A DNA stretch of 9,418 bases from Actinomycetota bacterium (GCA_026393655.1 JAPKZT010000002.1:1-9418), one strand, 5' to 3'. Shown: positions 1-6,146, counted from the stretch's first letter. Translations and numbers: made by a program. Notes: a model not told the origin generated them from the letters alone.

Positions 1-33
1 AAAAAAATATGTAATAAAATTGTTTTGACCCCC

Positions 34-62
34 TTGCGTCAACATACTGGTGTTGTCACAAT
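34..62 (+). promoter_or_regulatory. putative promoter for a leaderless transcript of the sigma-region-4-like gene
   Basis: An extended -10-like element TGT-CACAAT lies at 54-62 (CACAAT matches 4 of 6 TATAAT positions), with a weak -35-like TTGCGT at 34-39 and a 17-nt spacer. The -10 ends 6 nt before the ATG at 69, so the expected transcription start falls on or next to the start codon. The same TGTCA-AAT form recurs at 7138-7146. A TTGACC at 25-30 is a better -35 match by itself, but it lies too far from this -10. The assignment is inference from spacing. Confidence 0.4.
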
Positions 63-68
63 GCGCAC

Positions 69-323
69 ATGAACTTTGAGGCCAAGGAAGGCTTCGCTGG
101 TCCTGACGCCGCAGAGCAGAAGTATAAGACTCTGAAAATGGCGATAGGTTTTCTCGCCCCATTTGATAGACAAGTCTTGCAGCTTCGTTGGGCGGATGAT
201 TTATCGCGTCAAGAGACCGCGACCGTGCTTCAGCGCGAGCCAGCCTCCGTGCTTGCCGCGGAAAATCGTTTGCGCTCGTGGATGCGACAGCAAATTGAAA
301 GTGCCGAACTCACATTGGTCTGA
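69..323 (+). CDS. small sigma-70 region 4-like helix-turn-helix protein
   Basis: This 84-residue protein matches only the C-terminal DNA-binding part (region 4) of sigma factors. Residues about 28-75 follow the pattern LAPFDRQVLQLRW, then DLSRQETATVL, then a recognition-helix-like stretch ending ENRLRSWMRQQI. This resembles the 'L-P-x-R-Q-R-E-V-L ... L-S-x-x-E-I-A' layout of region 4. There is no region 2 (core-binding or -10-binding) segment, so it is not a complete sigma factor. It may be a stand-alone HTH regulator, an accessory sigma-like protein or a remnant. The ATG at 69 was chosen because upstream in-frame codons reach a stop at 15-17 without another usable start, and because a -10-like box sits 6 nt before it. 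There is no Shine-Dalgarno. The function is inferred from fold resemblance only. Confidence 0.6.
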   Translation: MNFEAKEGFAGPDAAEQKYKTLKMAIGFLAPFDRQVLQLRWADDLSRQETATVLQREPASVLAAENRLRSWMRQQIESAELTLV

Positions 324-471
324 CGCGCGCGATCATTCAAAATTCATTATGGCCCTTATCTTGCGCAAATTTTCGCGCATGCGTTGAACTTCTTTTTATG
401 AGAAATATCTAAAGAAGTAGGAATAATTTTATGCTTTTCATAGAAGTCTAAGAATGGTCGTTGTGGAGTAG
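324..471. other. intergenic region between convergent genes, with a weak AT-rich inverted repeat
   Basis: No gene is supported here. The two flanking genes converge. The only structure noted is an 8-bp inverted repeat, ACTTCTTT at 388-395 and AAAGAAGT at 411-418, with a 15-nt loop. It is AT-rich and lacks a classical GC stem with a T-run, so its role as a bidirectional terminator is only a possibility. Short palindromes TTGCGCAA (361-368) and CGCATGCG lie just before it. Confidence 0.3.
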
Positions 472-1917
472 TCACGGCCTGACCAATTTAGTCACTGGAT
501 CACTGCCTGCGGTGCCGTTGCCCCAGCCGCCGATGATTGCGCTAAATAAGCCTGCGGGGCCACCTGCGTGCACGAGTAATAATCCGCCTTGTCGAAACTT
601 TGACAGGGTCGCATCTTTGAACGCTTCTTCCACTCCTTCGGCCATTCCACCGGCGCCGCGCACGATTTCGCTACCTGGCATCTGTAAACGATCGTGGATT
701 TCTTGCAACACCCGCTCGCGACTCCAGTTGGCTTGCGCAAAAACGCGAGCATGTTCAGGGCCGAGAACCAGTACAGCATCAAATGCAAACGGCAACTTCG
801 GGTGATGCACCGTGCGCAAACATGCGGCAAGAGTTTGCGCGAGTTGTTCAGGCTCGCGAGCAAGTTGATCCACTACGCAGCGCGGCCCTTCTCCAGTAAA
901 AACAGTTACGGTGTTTTGCGTCGCGTCAAAACCGCGCGAAACTGCGAGCGAAGTGAACGGTGAGCCGAGATCGTCCTCGGCGAAACAGAAACTTAATTTT
1001 CCGGGGTGACCATGTGCGGCCCGGTCAACTTCACCGGGGCGTCCGCCCCCGACATTGCGGATAATCAATTGCACCGCACGACCAATTGTGAGATTGGCAC
1101 GCTTGCCCTGACCGAGAACATTCACACCAGAGTTCATGCCGATTGCACGAGTTCCTGGTCCGTTGCAAATAATCACTGGCGCTACTGGCATCGTTGTCGC
1201 AAGTACACCGTGGATGTTGAATTCATCGGTGCAAATCGCTTCGATTGATGCAATTACCCACGGTAAATACTCTGGTAGGCAACCCGCCATCACTGAATTA
1301 ATTGCAATCTTCTCGATAGTAAGTTCAACAAGATCTGGGGGTGCAAGTGCGACAATTTCTTGTGGATCACGAGTTGTGCCACTTAACATTCGCATCACGC
1401 GTTCGGGCGTTGGTGGCACAACAGGTAAGCCATCGGTGTAACCACGACTAAACATTGCTTCAAACTCATCTTCTGCTGAAGCAATTTCAATTTGTCGCGA
1501 ATGCAAGATTTCGCCGCCATAAAGCACGCGAAGTTTGTCAACAATGTCAGGGTCAACACTCATTGATCCGCAACCTGGGCGAAAATCTGGAAGTTCATTA
1601 CCGAGATCAGCAATGCCAGTCAGTTCGCGCCACTCACTTCGTAACCAACCAAAAGTACGTTTTGTTTCAACGCCATTCTCACGAAAAATTAGAGTTGGTA
1701 CCGTGTCGATGTCGGCGTGCCAACTTACAGCAAGATCAAGATCGCTGACAGAAACGACACCTTCAGGAAATGTCGGATCATCTTGCGTGTAAACCGTGAG
1801 CGACGGCAATTCGCCCATGAGGCGCGCAATAACCGGCACGACCATGATGCATGTTGCGCATTCGCGTTTAACAATTATTGTCCAACCGTCGCGCAACGGA
1901 TTTTTCGTAACTGTCAT
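472..1917 (-). CDS. two-domain protein: thioredoxin-like N-terminus plus uncharacterised DGLPVVPPT-type domain
   Basis: This 481-residue protein has two parts. Residues 1 to about 105 look like a thioredoxin fold: a beta strand WTIIVK, then the dithiol motif ECATC (C20 and C23), and later DTVPTLIF with a probable cis-proline at P74. A linker holds another cysteine in RPGCGSM (C116). Residues about 150-481 form a large domain that I cannot assign to a characterised enzyme. Its Gly/Pro-rich blocks look conserved: GYTDGLPVVPPTPERV (159-174), IEKIAINSVMAGC (201-213), GQGKRANLTIGRA (269-281), HPGKLSF (305-311), and a tail with AGGPAG (451-456) and GGWGNG (463-468). I recall similar uncharacterised proteins in other bacteria but cannot verify a family name. 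The CATC motif suggests dithiol redox chemistry or metal handling coupled to the second domain. The gene starts 13 bp after the alpha/beta hydrolase stop codon on the same strand, so they are probably co-transcribed. The ATG at 1917 places residue 1 just before the first strand of the thioredoxin domain. Confidence 0.75.
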   Translation of the reverse strand: MTVTKNPLRDGWTIIVKRECATCIMVVPVIARLMGELPSLTVYTQDDPTFPEGVVSVSDLDLAVSWHADIDTVPTLIFRENGVETKRTFGWLRSEWRELTGIADLGNELPDFRPGCGSMSVDPDIVDKLRVLYGGEILHSRQIEIASAEDEFEAMFSRGYTDGLPVVPPTPERVMRMLSGTTRDPQEIVALAPPDLVELTIEKIAINSVMAGCLPEYLPWVIASIEAICTDEFNIHGVLATTMPVAPVIICNGPGTRAIGMNSGVNVLGQGKRANLTIGRAVQLIIRNVGGGRPGEVDRAAHGHPGKLSFCFAEDDLGSPFTSLAVSRGFDATQNTVTVFTGEGPRCVVDQLAREPEQLAQTLAACLRTVHHPKLPFAFDAVLVLGPEHARVFAQANWSRERVLQEIHDRLQMPGSEIVRGAGGMAEGVEEAFKDATLSKFRQGGLLLVHAGGPAGLFSAIIGGWGNGTAGSDPVTKLVRP

Positions 1918-1930
1918 GAACTGACTCGCC

Positions 1931-2815
1931 CTAACTTGCTAGAAATTCACAAATCAAGCGATTAACTTTTTCAGGTTGTTCGAATTGCAAGAAGTGTCCG
2001 GCTGCCTCGACGACTTCAAATTTAACGTTTGCCGGCGCCATAGATTTTGCAGACTCAACAACATCAGTCCCGATGCAACCATCATTTGCACCGTGCAAAT
2101 AAAGCATTGGCTGACTGGGCACCGCTGAGCCCATCTGATTTTGTAATTCGCTGAGTTGCGGATCGCGATAGCCGTCGCCGAGAGTTGCGCGGTAATAGCC
2201 CAATGCTCCCTGAAGGTTTTTCGGCTCGGCTAACGACTTACGAATTGATTCAAGATCAAAACTGGCGTCGTATCCTGGCGACCAATCGCGCCACAACATA
2301 TCAATGAAGGCAAAGTTATTTGCGCCAACGACGAGATCGGCTAATCCATGCTGAAAGAAAAACATATACCAACTGCGTTTAACTTGTTCAAGATTTTGGA
2401 CGAAGGCCAAACCCAGAGCAGCAGTCGGTGGAACAGCCATTCCAACTACTTTGCGCCACCGTGATGGCGCGTCGAGTGCAGCGCCGTAAACAGAAGGTGC
2501 TCCCCAGTCGTGACCGATAATCACAGCCTCACTGTCACCGCCGAGATTTTCGTGCAAGGCATTTGCATCACGAGCCAACATCGCAGTTTGATAACAGCCA
2601 TCTGAAGGTACTGCACTTGGCGCATATCCACGCATAAATGGAGCAACGGCTCGGTAGCCGGCTGCCGCGAGTTTGGGCATCAAGTGGCGCCATGTTTGCG
2701 CCGTGTCAGGAAATCCGTGCAGTAAAAGCGCCAATTTGCCTGAGCCACATTCAAGATAAGAGAACTCAGTGCCGTTCGCTGCCACGCATTCTAATTTGAT
2801 GGTCGCTTCAGCCAT
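1931..2815 (-). CDS. alpha/beta hydrolase, epoxide hydrolase/haloalkanoate dehalogenase-like
   Basis: This 294-residue alpha/beta-hydrolase has the hallmarks of the epoxide hydrolase and dehalogenase branch. These are the oxyanion-hole motif HGFPDT (33-38), the nucleophile elbow GHDWG with Asp103 (Asp rather than Ser), the acid Asp245 in GANDG, and the base His274 in AAGHFLQFEQPE. A cap segment SWYMFFFQ with Tyr150 is also typical. Such enzymes open epoxides or displace halide through an alkyl-enzyme ester; the substrate cannot be told from sequence. An in-frame TTG 17 codons upstream (2866) would also open the frame. I prefer the ATG at 2815 because the family normally starts just before the first strand, and because a TATCTT box lies 6 nt upstream. 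It is divergent from the MBL-fold gene and 13 bp upstream of the thioredoxin-like fusion gene. Confidence 0.88.
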   Translation of the reverse strand: MAEATIKLECVAANGTEFSYLECGSGKLALLLHGFPDTAQTWRHLMPKLAAAGYRAVAPFMRGYAPSAVPSDGCYQTAMLARDANALHENLGGDSEAVIIGHDWGAPSVYGAALDAPSRWRKVVGMAVPPTAALGLAFVQNLEQVKRSWYMFFFQHGLADLVVGANNFAFIDMLWRDWSPGYDASFDLESIRKSLAEPKNLQGALGYYRATLGDGYRDPQLSELQNQMGSAVPSQPMLYLHGANDGCIGTDVVESAKSMAPANVKFEVVEAAGHFLQFEQPEKVNRLICEFLAS

Positions 2816-2821
2816 ATTTAA

Positions 2822-2827
2822 AAGATA
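2822..2827 (-). promoter_or_regulatory. putative -10 box for the leftward hydrolase operon
   Basis: On the minus strand TATCTT (4 of 6 to TATAAT) is followed by exactly 6 nt and then the ATG at 2815. This spacing is that of a leaderless transcript. No convincing -35 was found. It supports choosing the ATG over the upstream TTG. Confidence 0.35.
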
Positions 2828-2859
2828 CTTGACTGGGACTAAGGTCACGCCATCAGTCG

Positions 2860-2889
2860 TTCGCAAACAGCCTTGATTACGAATAATAT
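2860..2889 (+). promoter_or_regulatory. putative promoter for the rightward MBL/flavin reductase operon
   Basis: TTCGCA at 2860-2865 (4 of 6 to TTGACA), an 18-nt spacer and TAATAT at 2884-2889 (4 of 6 to TATAAT) precede the GTG at 2896 by 6 nt, again consistent with a leaderless mRNA. Together with the minus-strand -10 at 2822-2827, this makes 2816-2895 a compact divergent control region. Confidence 0.4.
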
Positions 2890-2895
2890 TTCACG

Positions 2896-3765
2896 GTGGG
2901 GGAAAACGAAGTAACCGTGAGGTTCCATGGCGTGCGTGGTTCAACTGCATGTCACGGTCAATCGACTCAGCGCTACGGCGGAAACACCTCGTGCGTTTCG
3001 GTAGATATTGGTAGCGACTCACCAATAATTTTTGATCTCGGTACTGGTTTGCGATACCTGAGTTGTAGCGAAGATGATTCAGCCGCACCAAAACCATTTG
3101 TTGGCGCCTGTTTGCTTACACATTTACATTGGGATCACCTGCAGGGTTTACCATTTTTTAAGTCGTTGTTGCACTCTGACACCGTGATTGACATTTATGG
3201 GCCGCGACAACCAGACGGTGAGTCACTCTGTGATGCGTTCATTACAAAAATTTGTCCACCGACTTTTCCGATTTGTATCAACGAATTTGCAGCAACAATT
3301 AATTTTCACGAGATCGGCGATGACGATTTCGCGATCGGTGAAACAAAAGTAATGAGTCGCTTCGTTCCGCATACGGGGCCAACACTCGGTTTTCGTGTGA
3401 CCGCAAATAACACGACAGTGACGTATCTTTCTGATCATCAACAACCAGCCGGAGATTTTGCATTAACCACGGGTGCGCGGCAATTATGTCAGAACACGGA
3501 TTTATTGATTCATGATTCGCAATTTACGCCAGCAGAGTTTGCAACAAAATCTAATTGGGGACACTCAACGCTCGAGTTTGCAATGTGGGTTGCTGAAACT
3601 ACATCTGCAAAGCGATTGGCATTGTTTCACCACGATCCTTCCCGAAGTGATGACGCACTCGATGTGATTGCTGGTCGTCTGGCTGGCATCGCACAAAATC
3701 GGGGTTTTCAGGTGTTCGCAGCGGCGGATGAAATGTCGGTCAAGGTTTCTGCCGTAGTCTCGTAA
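2896..3765 (+). CDS. MBL-fold metal-dependent hydrolase
   Basis: This 289-residue protein belongs to the metallo-beta-lactamase superfamily, in the RNase Z/phosphodiesterase-like branch. It begins with VRFHGVRGS (8-16) and YGGNTSCV (27-34), a typical start for this branch. The zinc-binding motif HLHWDH gives H76, H78, D80 and H81. Further likely ligands are H159 in PHTGPTLGF, D180 in YLSD and the HH pair at 245-246; D207 in IHDSQF is another candidate. Such proteins hydrolyse phosphodiester or ester bonds using a dinuclear metal centre; the substrate is unknown here. The GTG at 2896 has no Shine-Dalgarno but sits 6 nt after a -10-like box. A GTG at 2917 is a possible alternative. It is the first gene of a tightly packed operon, with only 3 bp to the flavin reductase gene. 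Confidence 0.88.
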   Translation: MGENEVTVRFHGVRGSTACHGQSTQRYGGNTSCVSVDIGSDSPIIFDLGTGLRYLSCSEDDSAAPKPFVGACLLTHLHWDHLQGLPFFKSLLHSDTVIDIYGPRQPDGESLCDAFITKICPPTFPICINEFAATINFHEIGDDDFAIGETKVMSRFVPHTGPTLGFRVTANNTTVTYLSDHQQPAGDFALTTGARQLCQNTDLLIHDSQFTPAEFATKSNWGHSTLEFAMWVAETTSAKRLALFHHDPSRSDDALDVIAGRLAGIAQNRGFQVFAAADEMSVKVSAVVS

Positions 3766-3768
3766 GCG

Positions 3769-4263
3769 ATGACTGAAGCATTTGATAGCAAAGAATTTCG
3801 GAGTGTGTTGGGCAATCTGCCGACTGGTGTCGTAATAGTTTCTGGCGTAGATGTGTCGGGCGAGCCACAGGGAGTAACCATTGGTTCATTCGTGTCAATT
3901 TCGCTAGACCCACCTTTGGTTGGTTTTTTTCAAGGATTAAATTCGAAGACCTGGCCGGCAATTGCCGTGTCCGGCAGTTTTTGCGCCAATATTTTGGCAC
4001 AAGACCAAAGCGAGTTGTGTTGGCGATTTGCAAAAGAGGCCGAGGGCAGATTTGACGGGGTGCAGTGGACACCTGCAGCGAGTGGCGCTCCAAAAATTGC
4101 TGGCTCGCTCGCACACATTGACTGCACAATTGAATCGAGTTCACAAGTCGGTGATCATTTATTTATTGTTGGACGCGTGCAAAATCTTGAAGCAATTGCC
4201 GGTTCTAAAAGCGCAATGATATTTTTCAAAGGTGCAGTGACAGGAACTCCACAATCTTTGTGA
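3769..4263 (+). CDS. flavin reductase family protein (FMN-binding split barrel)
   Basis: This 164-residue protein has the length and motifs of the short-chain flavin reductases (HpaC/flavin_reduct domain). These include FRSVLGNLPTGVVIVS (10-25), the flavin-binding stretch GVTIGSFVSISLDPP (35-49), the FCANIL strand (71-76), and GDHLFIVGRV (128-137) with the usual GDH motif. Known relatives use NAD(P)H to reduce FMN or FAD and pass it to a partner monooxygenase. No monooxygenase component is in the window, so the partner is elsewhere or the protein has another flavin-dependent role. It starts 3 bp after the MBL gene stop and has no Shine-Dalgarno. Its TGA overlaps the next gene's GTG as GTGA, which suggests translational coupling. 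Confidence 0.9.
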   Translation: MTEAFDSKEFRSVLGNLPTGVVIVSGVDVSGEPQGVTIGSFVSISLDPPLVGFFQGLNSKTWPAIAVSGSFCANILAQDQSELCWRFAKEAEGRFDGVQWTPAASGAPKIAGSLAHIDCTIESSSQVGDHLFIVGRVQNLEAIAGSKSAMIFFKGAVTGTPQSL

Positions 4264-4910
4264 GTTTCATTTTTGCCGTGGTCGTTGCGGCAGTGTTTGT
4301 GTATGCGGGTGTTGCGAAGTTTGTGACTTTCAATGACTGGACATTTCAAGCGCGTGCACTCGGCGCCCCAGACCCTGCTGTCGTGCTTGTGCCAACTGCT
4401 GAGGTCATCCTTGGTGTGATGCTCGTTGGTGGTTGGTGGCTAACCCAAACGGTTATTGCCAGCATTTTATTGCTGAGTGCTTTCACGGTGTTGTTGCTGG
4501 TGAGATTGCGCGACGAAGATCGTCAACCATGTTCGTGTTTCGGCGCAACATCACAGCGCCCAATTAGTTGGCTAGATGTTTTACGCAATGTGCTTCTGAT
4601 CACTTTGCTCCTAGTTTCTGCGCAACTCAGTAGCGTTACTCCGATGCGAGTTTGGATAGATCAAGATCTCTGTACTGGTGATGGCTTGTGCGAAGATCAT
4701 TGTGCTGATGCATTTAAGTTGCTCGAAGATGGCATCGCATATGTCGCCGAGTTAGGCGTGCCATTAAATGATCCAGGTGGTGCGGGGAGCCTTGCTCATG
4801 TCGCGCCACGCGATCGACAAAGTGTTTTGCGCGCCGCAGAAGTTTGCCCGGGTGAGTGCATTTTTATTGACATCGCAGACGAGATGCAAGAATCGAATAC
4901 TGGCAAATAG
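4260..4910 (+). CDS. MauE/DoxX-like membrane domain fused to a single-cluster ferredoxin domain
   Basis: This 216-residue ORF joins two domains. Residues 1 to about 122 hold four hydrophobic segments (about 2-19, 42-60, 62-82, 105-122). FVYAGVAKF (13-21) and PCSCFG (90-95, with C91 and C93) are typical of MauE/DoxX-type membrane redox proteins. Residues 129 to about 205 resemble actinobacterial ferredoxins: MRVWIDQDLCTGDGLC, with C138, D141, C144, C148 and a distal CPGEC (C196, C200). Asp at position 141 instead of Cys recalls ferredoxins that bind a 3Fe-4S or Asp-ligated 4Fe-4S cluster. Acidic C-terminal residues follow. The GTG at 4260 overlaps the flavin reductase stop by 4 nt. Met129 (ATG at 4644) could be an internal start for a free ferredoxin, but no Shine-Dalgarno or convincing -10 was seen there. 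The ferredoxin is plausibly an electron partner for the neighbouring redox genes; this is inference. Confidence 0.8.
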   Translation: MSFIFAVVVAAVFVYAGVAKFVTFNDWTFQARALGAPDPAVVLVPTAEVILGVMLVGGWWLTQTVIASILLLSAFTVLLLVRLRDEDRQPCSCFGATSQRPISWLDVLRNVLLITLLLVSAQLSSVTPMRVWIDQDLCTGDGLCEDHCADAFKLLEDGIAYVAELGVPLNDPGGAGSLAHVAPRDRQSVLRAAEVCPGECIFIDIADEMQESNTGK

Positions 4911-4926
4911 GGCGGTGAAACTGTTT

Positions 4927-4947
4927 AGTGTGCACAAAGTGCACACT
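4927..4947. repeat. perfect 9-bp inverted repeat with 3-nt centre
   Basis: AGTGTGCAC (4927-4935) and its exact complement GTGCACACT (4939-4947) flank AAA. It lies in the short gap between the ferredoxin-fusion gene and the HNH nuclease gene. It has no following T-run, so it is not a standard intrinsic terminator. It could be an operator or an RNA hairpin. Confidence 0.65.
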
Positions 4948-4970
4948 GCGTGCAAAGGTACGCTGACTTA

Positions 4971-6014
4971 GTGAAATGGCGCATCGCGGCAAATGGTGTT
5001 GCGCTGGTCGTCGTAATTTCAGCAGCGAGCATTAGTAGTGCCGCAGGTTTTGATACGCAATTATCTCAAGGTTCGCAACGTAAATTTGTAGCAGAAGATG
5101 CAAGATCTGTGCTATCAACTATCAAAATTGAAAATGAATATAAAACTGGTTACAAGCGCAGTCTGTTTATCCACTGGGCAGACCTAAACGGAGATGGATG
5201 CGACACTCGTGAGGAAATTTTAAAGCGCGACAGCACTTCGAAACCGCAAGTTGACCCGTATCGCTGTTATGTCGTGGCAGGCGATTGGGTCTCGCCGTAT
5301 GACGGTGCCAGATTAAGTGACCGTGGTGATGTTGATATTGATCACGTTGTTGCATTGAAAGAAGCGTGGGACTCTGGAGCGTGGGCTTGGAGCGAGTCGC
5401 AACGCAAGGCGTATGCCAATGACATGACAGATCGTCGCACGCTGATCGCAGTGACTGATCGGGTGAATGTTTCGAAGAGCGATAAAGATCCGTCTAACTG
5501 GATGCCACCGTTGCGAAGTTATTGGTGCACTTATCTTGGTGATTGGATTTCGGTGAAGGCTCGTTGGGGCTTGTCGATGGATCAAAGCGAATTTGGGCGC
5601 ATCAGTAATTTATTGGCGAGCGATTGCGCGTCGCTAACGATTGCGAGTTGGAGTGCCGCACCAGTGTTAGTTGCTGTGCCGATTACTGTGCCGGCTATAA
5701 CTATTACAACGAGCACAGTCACGACGAGCACAGCCGCAACATCAAGTACAACAACATCGAGCACAGTCGCAACATCGAGCACAGTCACGACGAGCACAAC
5801 TGTGCCGAGTTCGACTGCAACTAGTGCTACTACTAGTTCAACTAGCACGGCACCAGCGTCGGCTGAAGCCAAAGACATCAGCCCTGGGTCTTATTGTGCT
5901 CCAGTTGATGGGCTCGGTTCGTATAAGTCTTTGGTTTATATTTGCTCAAAAACAAGTGCTGATGGCACGCCATATTCTGGCAATCGAGCCCGATGGCGTA
6001 AATTAGCCAACTAG
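4971..6014 (+). CDS. secreted HNH endonuclease-like protein (DUF1524 type) with Thr/Ser-rich linker
   Basis: The 347-residue protein begins with a probable Sec signal peptide: KWR at 2-4, a hydrophobic stretch VALVVVISAASISS at about 10-23, and SAA before a likely cleavage near residue 25. The nuclease domain spans about 40-220. It includes DIDHVVALKEAW (122-133, with D124 and H125), N166 in DRVNVSKSDKD and W177 in NWMPP, the arrangement seen in DUF1524/HNH secreted nucleases. Four cysteines (77, 99, 186, 219) could form disulfides. A Thr/Ser-rich linker covers about 242-296. A short tail (about 303-347) has C309, C325 and RARWRK. It probably degrades extracellular DNA or RNA. The GTG at 4971 was chosen because it gives a clean signal peptide; AAAGG at 4954-4958 is a distant Shine-Dalgarno candidate. 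An in-frame GTG at 4950 would add 7 residues. Confidence 0.82.
   Translation: MKWRIAANGVALVVVISAASISSAAGFDTQLSQGSQRKFVAEDARSVLSTIKIENEYKTGYKRSLFIHWADLNGDGCDTREEILKRDSTSKPQVDPYRCYVVAGDWVSPYDGARLSDRGDVDIDHVVALKEAWDSGAWAWSESQRKAYANDMTDRRTLIAVTDRVNVSKSDKDPSNWMPPLRSYWCTYLGDWISVKARWGLSMDQSEFGRISNLLASDCASLTIASWSAAPVLVAVPITVPAITITTSTVTTSTAATSSTTTSSTVATSSTVTTSTTVPSSTATSATTSSTSTAPASAEAKDISPGSYCAPVDGLGSYKSLVYICSKTSADGTPYSGNRARWRKLAN
5694..5858 (+). repeat. low-complexity Thr/Ser-coding repeat tract inside the nuclease gene
   Basis: The DNA encoding the linker is internally repetitive. A 17-bp unit beginning CAACATCGAG occurs at 5752-5768 and 5770-5786, an 18-bp (6-codon) period. A 23-bp segment at 5710-5732 recurs exactly at 5776-5798. 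The in-frame periods suggest growth by slippage or unequal recombination while preserving the reading frame. The encoded residues are mainly T, S, A and V. Confidence 0.75.
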
Positions 6015-6017
6015 AAT
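6012..6017 (+). promoter_or_regulatory. -10-like box overlapping the HNH stop codon, upstream of bL37
   Basis: TAGAAT (5 of 6 to TATAAT) ends 6 nt before the bL37 ATG at 6024. Its first three bases are the TAG stop codon of the nuclease gene. The spacing fits a leaderless bL37 transcript made independently of the upstream gene. No clear -35 was found. Confidence 0.4.
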
Positions 6018-6023
6018 AACGTC

Positions 6024-6110
6024 ATGTCTAAGAAAACTAAAAAGAAAAAAGCTCGTATGCGTCGTTCGAAAGCCAACCATGGCAAGCGCCCAAACATGGG
6101 TCGGGGCTAG
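6024..6110 (+). CDS. bL37-type ribosomal microprotein (28 aa)
   Basis: This 28-codon ORF encodes an extremely basic peptide. It has a lysine-rich start (MSKKTKKKKARMRR) followed by SKANHGKRPN and a short MGRG tail. The SKANHGKRPN core matches what I know of bL37, the roughly 24-residue protein found on the 50S subunit of mycobacterial ribosomes and conserved in Actinobacteria. Such short genes are commonly missed by gene finders. It lies 9 bp after the secreted nuclease gene with no Shine-Dalgarno, but a TAGAAT box ends 6 nt before its ATG, so it probably has its own leaderless transcript. As a ribosomal protein it would bind rRNA in the large subunit. The identification rests on motif recall, not on an alignment. 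Confidence 0.8.
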   Translation: MSKKTKKKKARMRRSKANHGKRPNMGRG

Positions 6111-6146
6111 TAAATTAGCGAGTTAACTAGCTAGTTGAAGTATTTG

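Noticed and set aside
461..805. 114-codon plus-strand frame at the end of the thioredoxin fusion gene
   Set aside because: It is antisense to a clearly conserved C-terminal domain and has no promoter or ribosome-binding signal.
2816..2866. N-terminal extension of the alpha/beta hydrolase from TTG at 2866
   Set aside because: TTG is a poor start, the added 17 residues do not fit the family, and a -10-like box lies just before the ATG at 2815.
3740..4144. 134-codon minus-strand frame opposite the flavin reductase gene
   Set aside because: It is a shadow frame: the plus strand encodes a well-conserved flavin reductase and the minus product has no recognisable motif.
5694..5858. Possible CRISPR-like or minisatellite array
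   Set aside because: The repeats are short, in frame, and encode a Thr/Ser linker; there are no unique spacers of uniform length.
5582..5878. Open frame on the minus strand rich in Val, Leu and Ala opposite the nuclease linker
   Set aside because: It is the complement of the Thr/Ser repeat tract; its composition follows from those repeats and it has no start signal.
6125..6136. 12-bp palindrome AACTAGCTAGTT between bL37 and the nuclease gene
   Set aside because: It is short and AT-rich with no T-run or repeat copies; chance or a weak terminator cannot be told apart.
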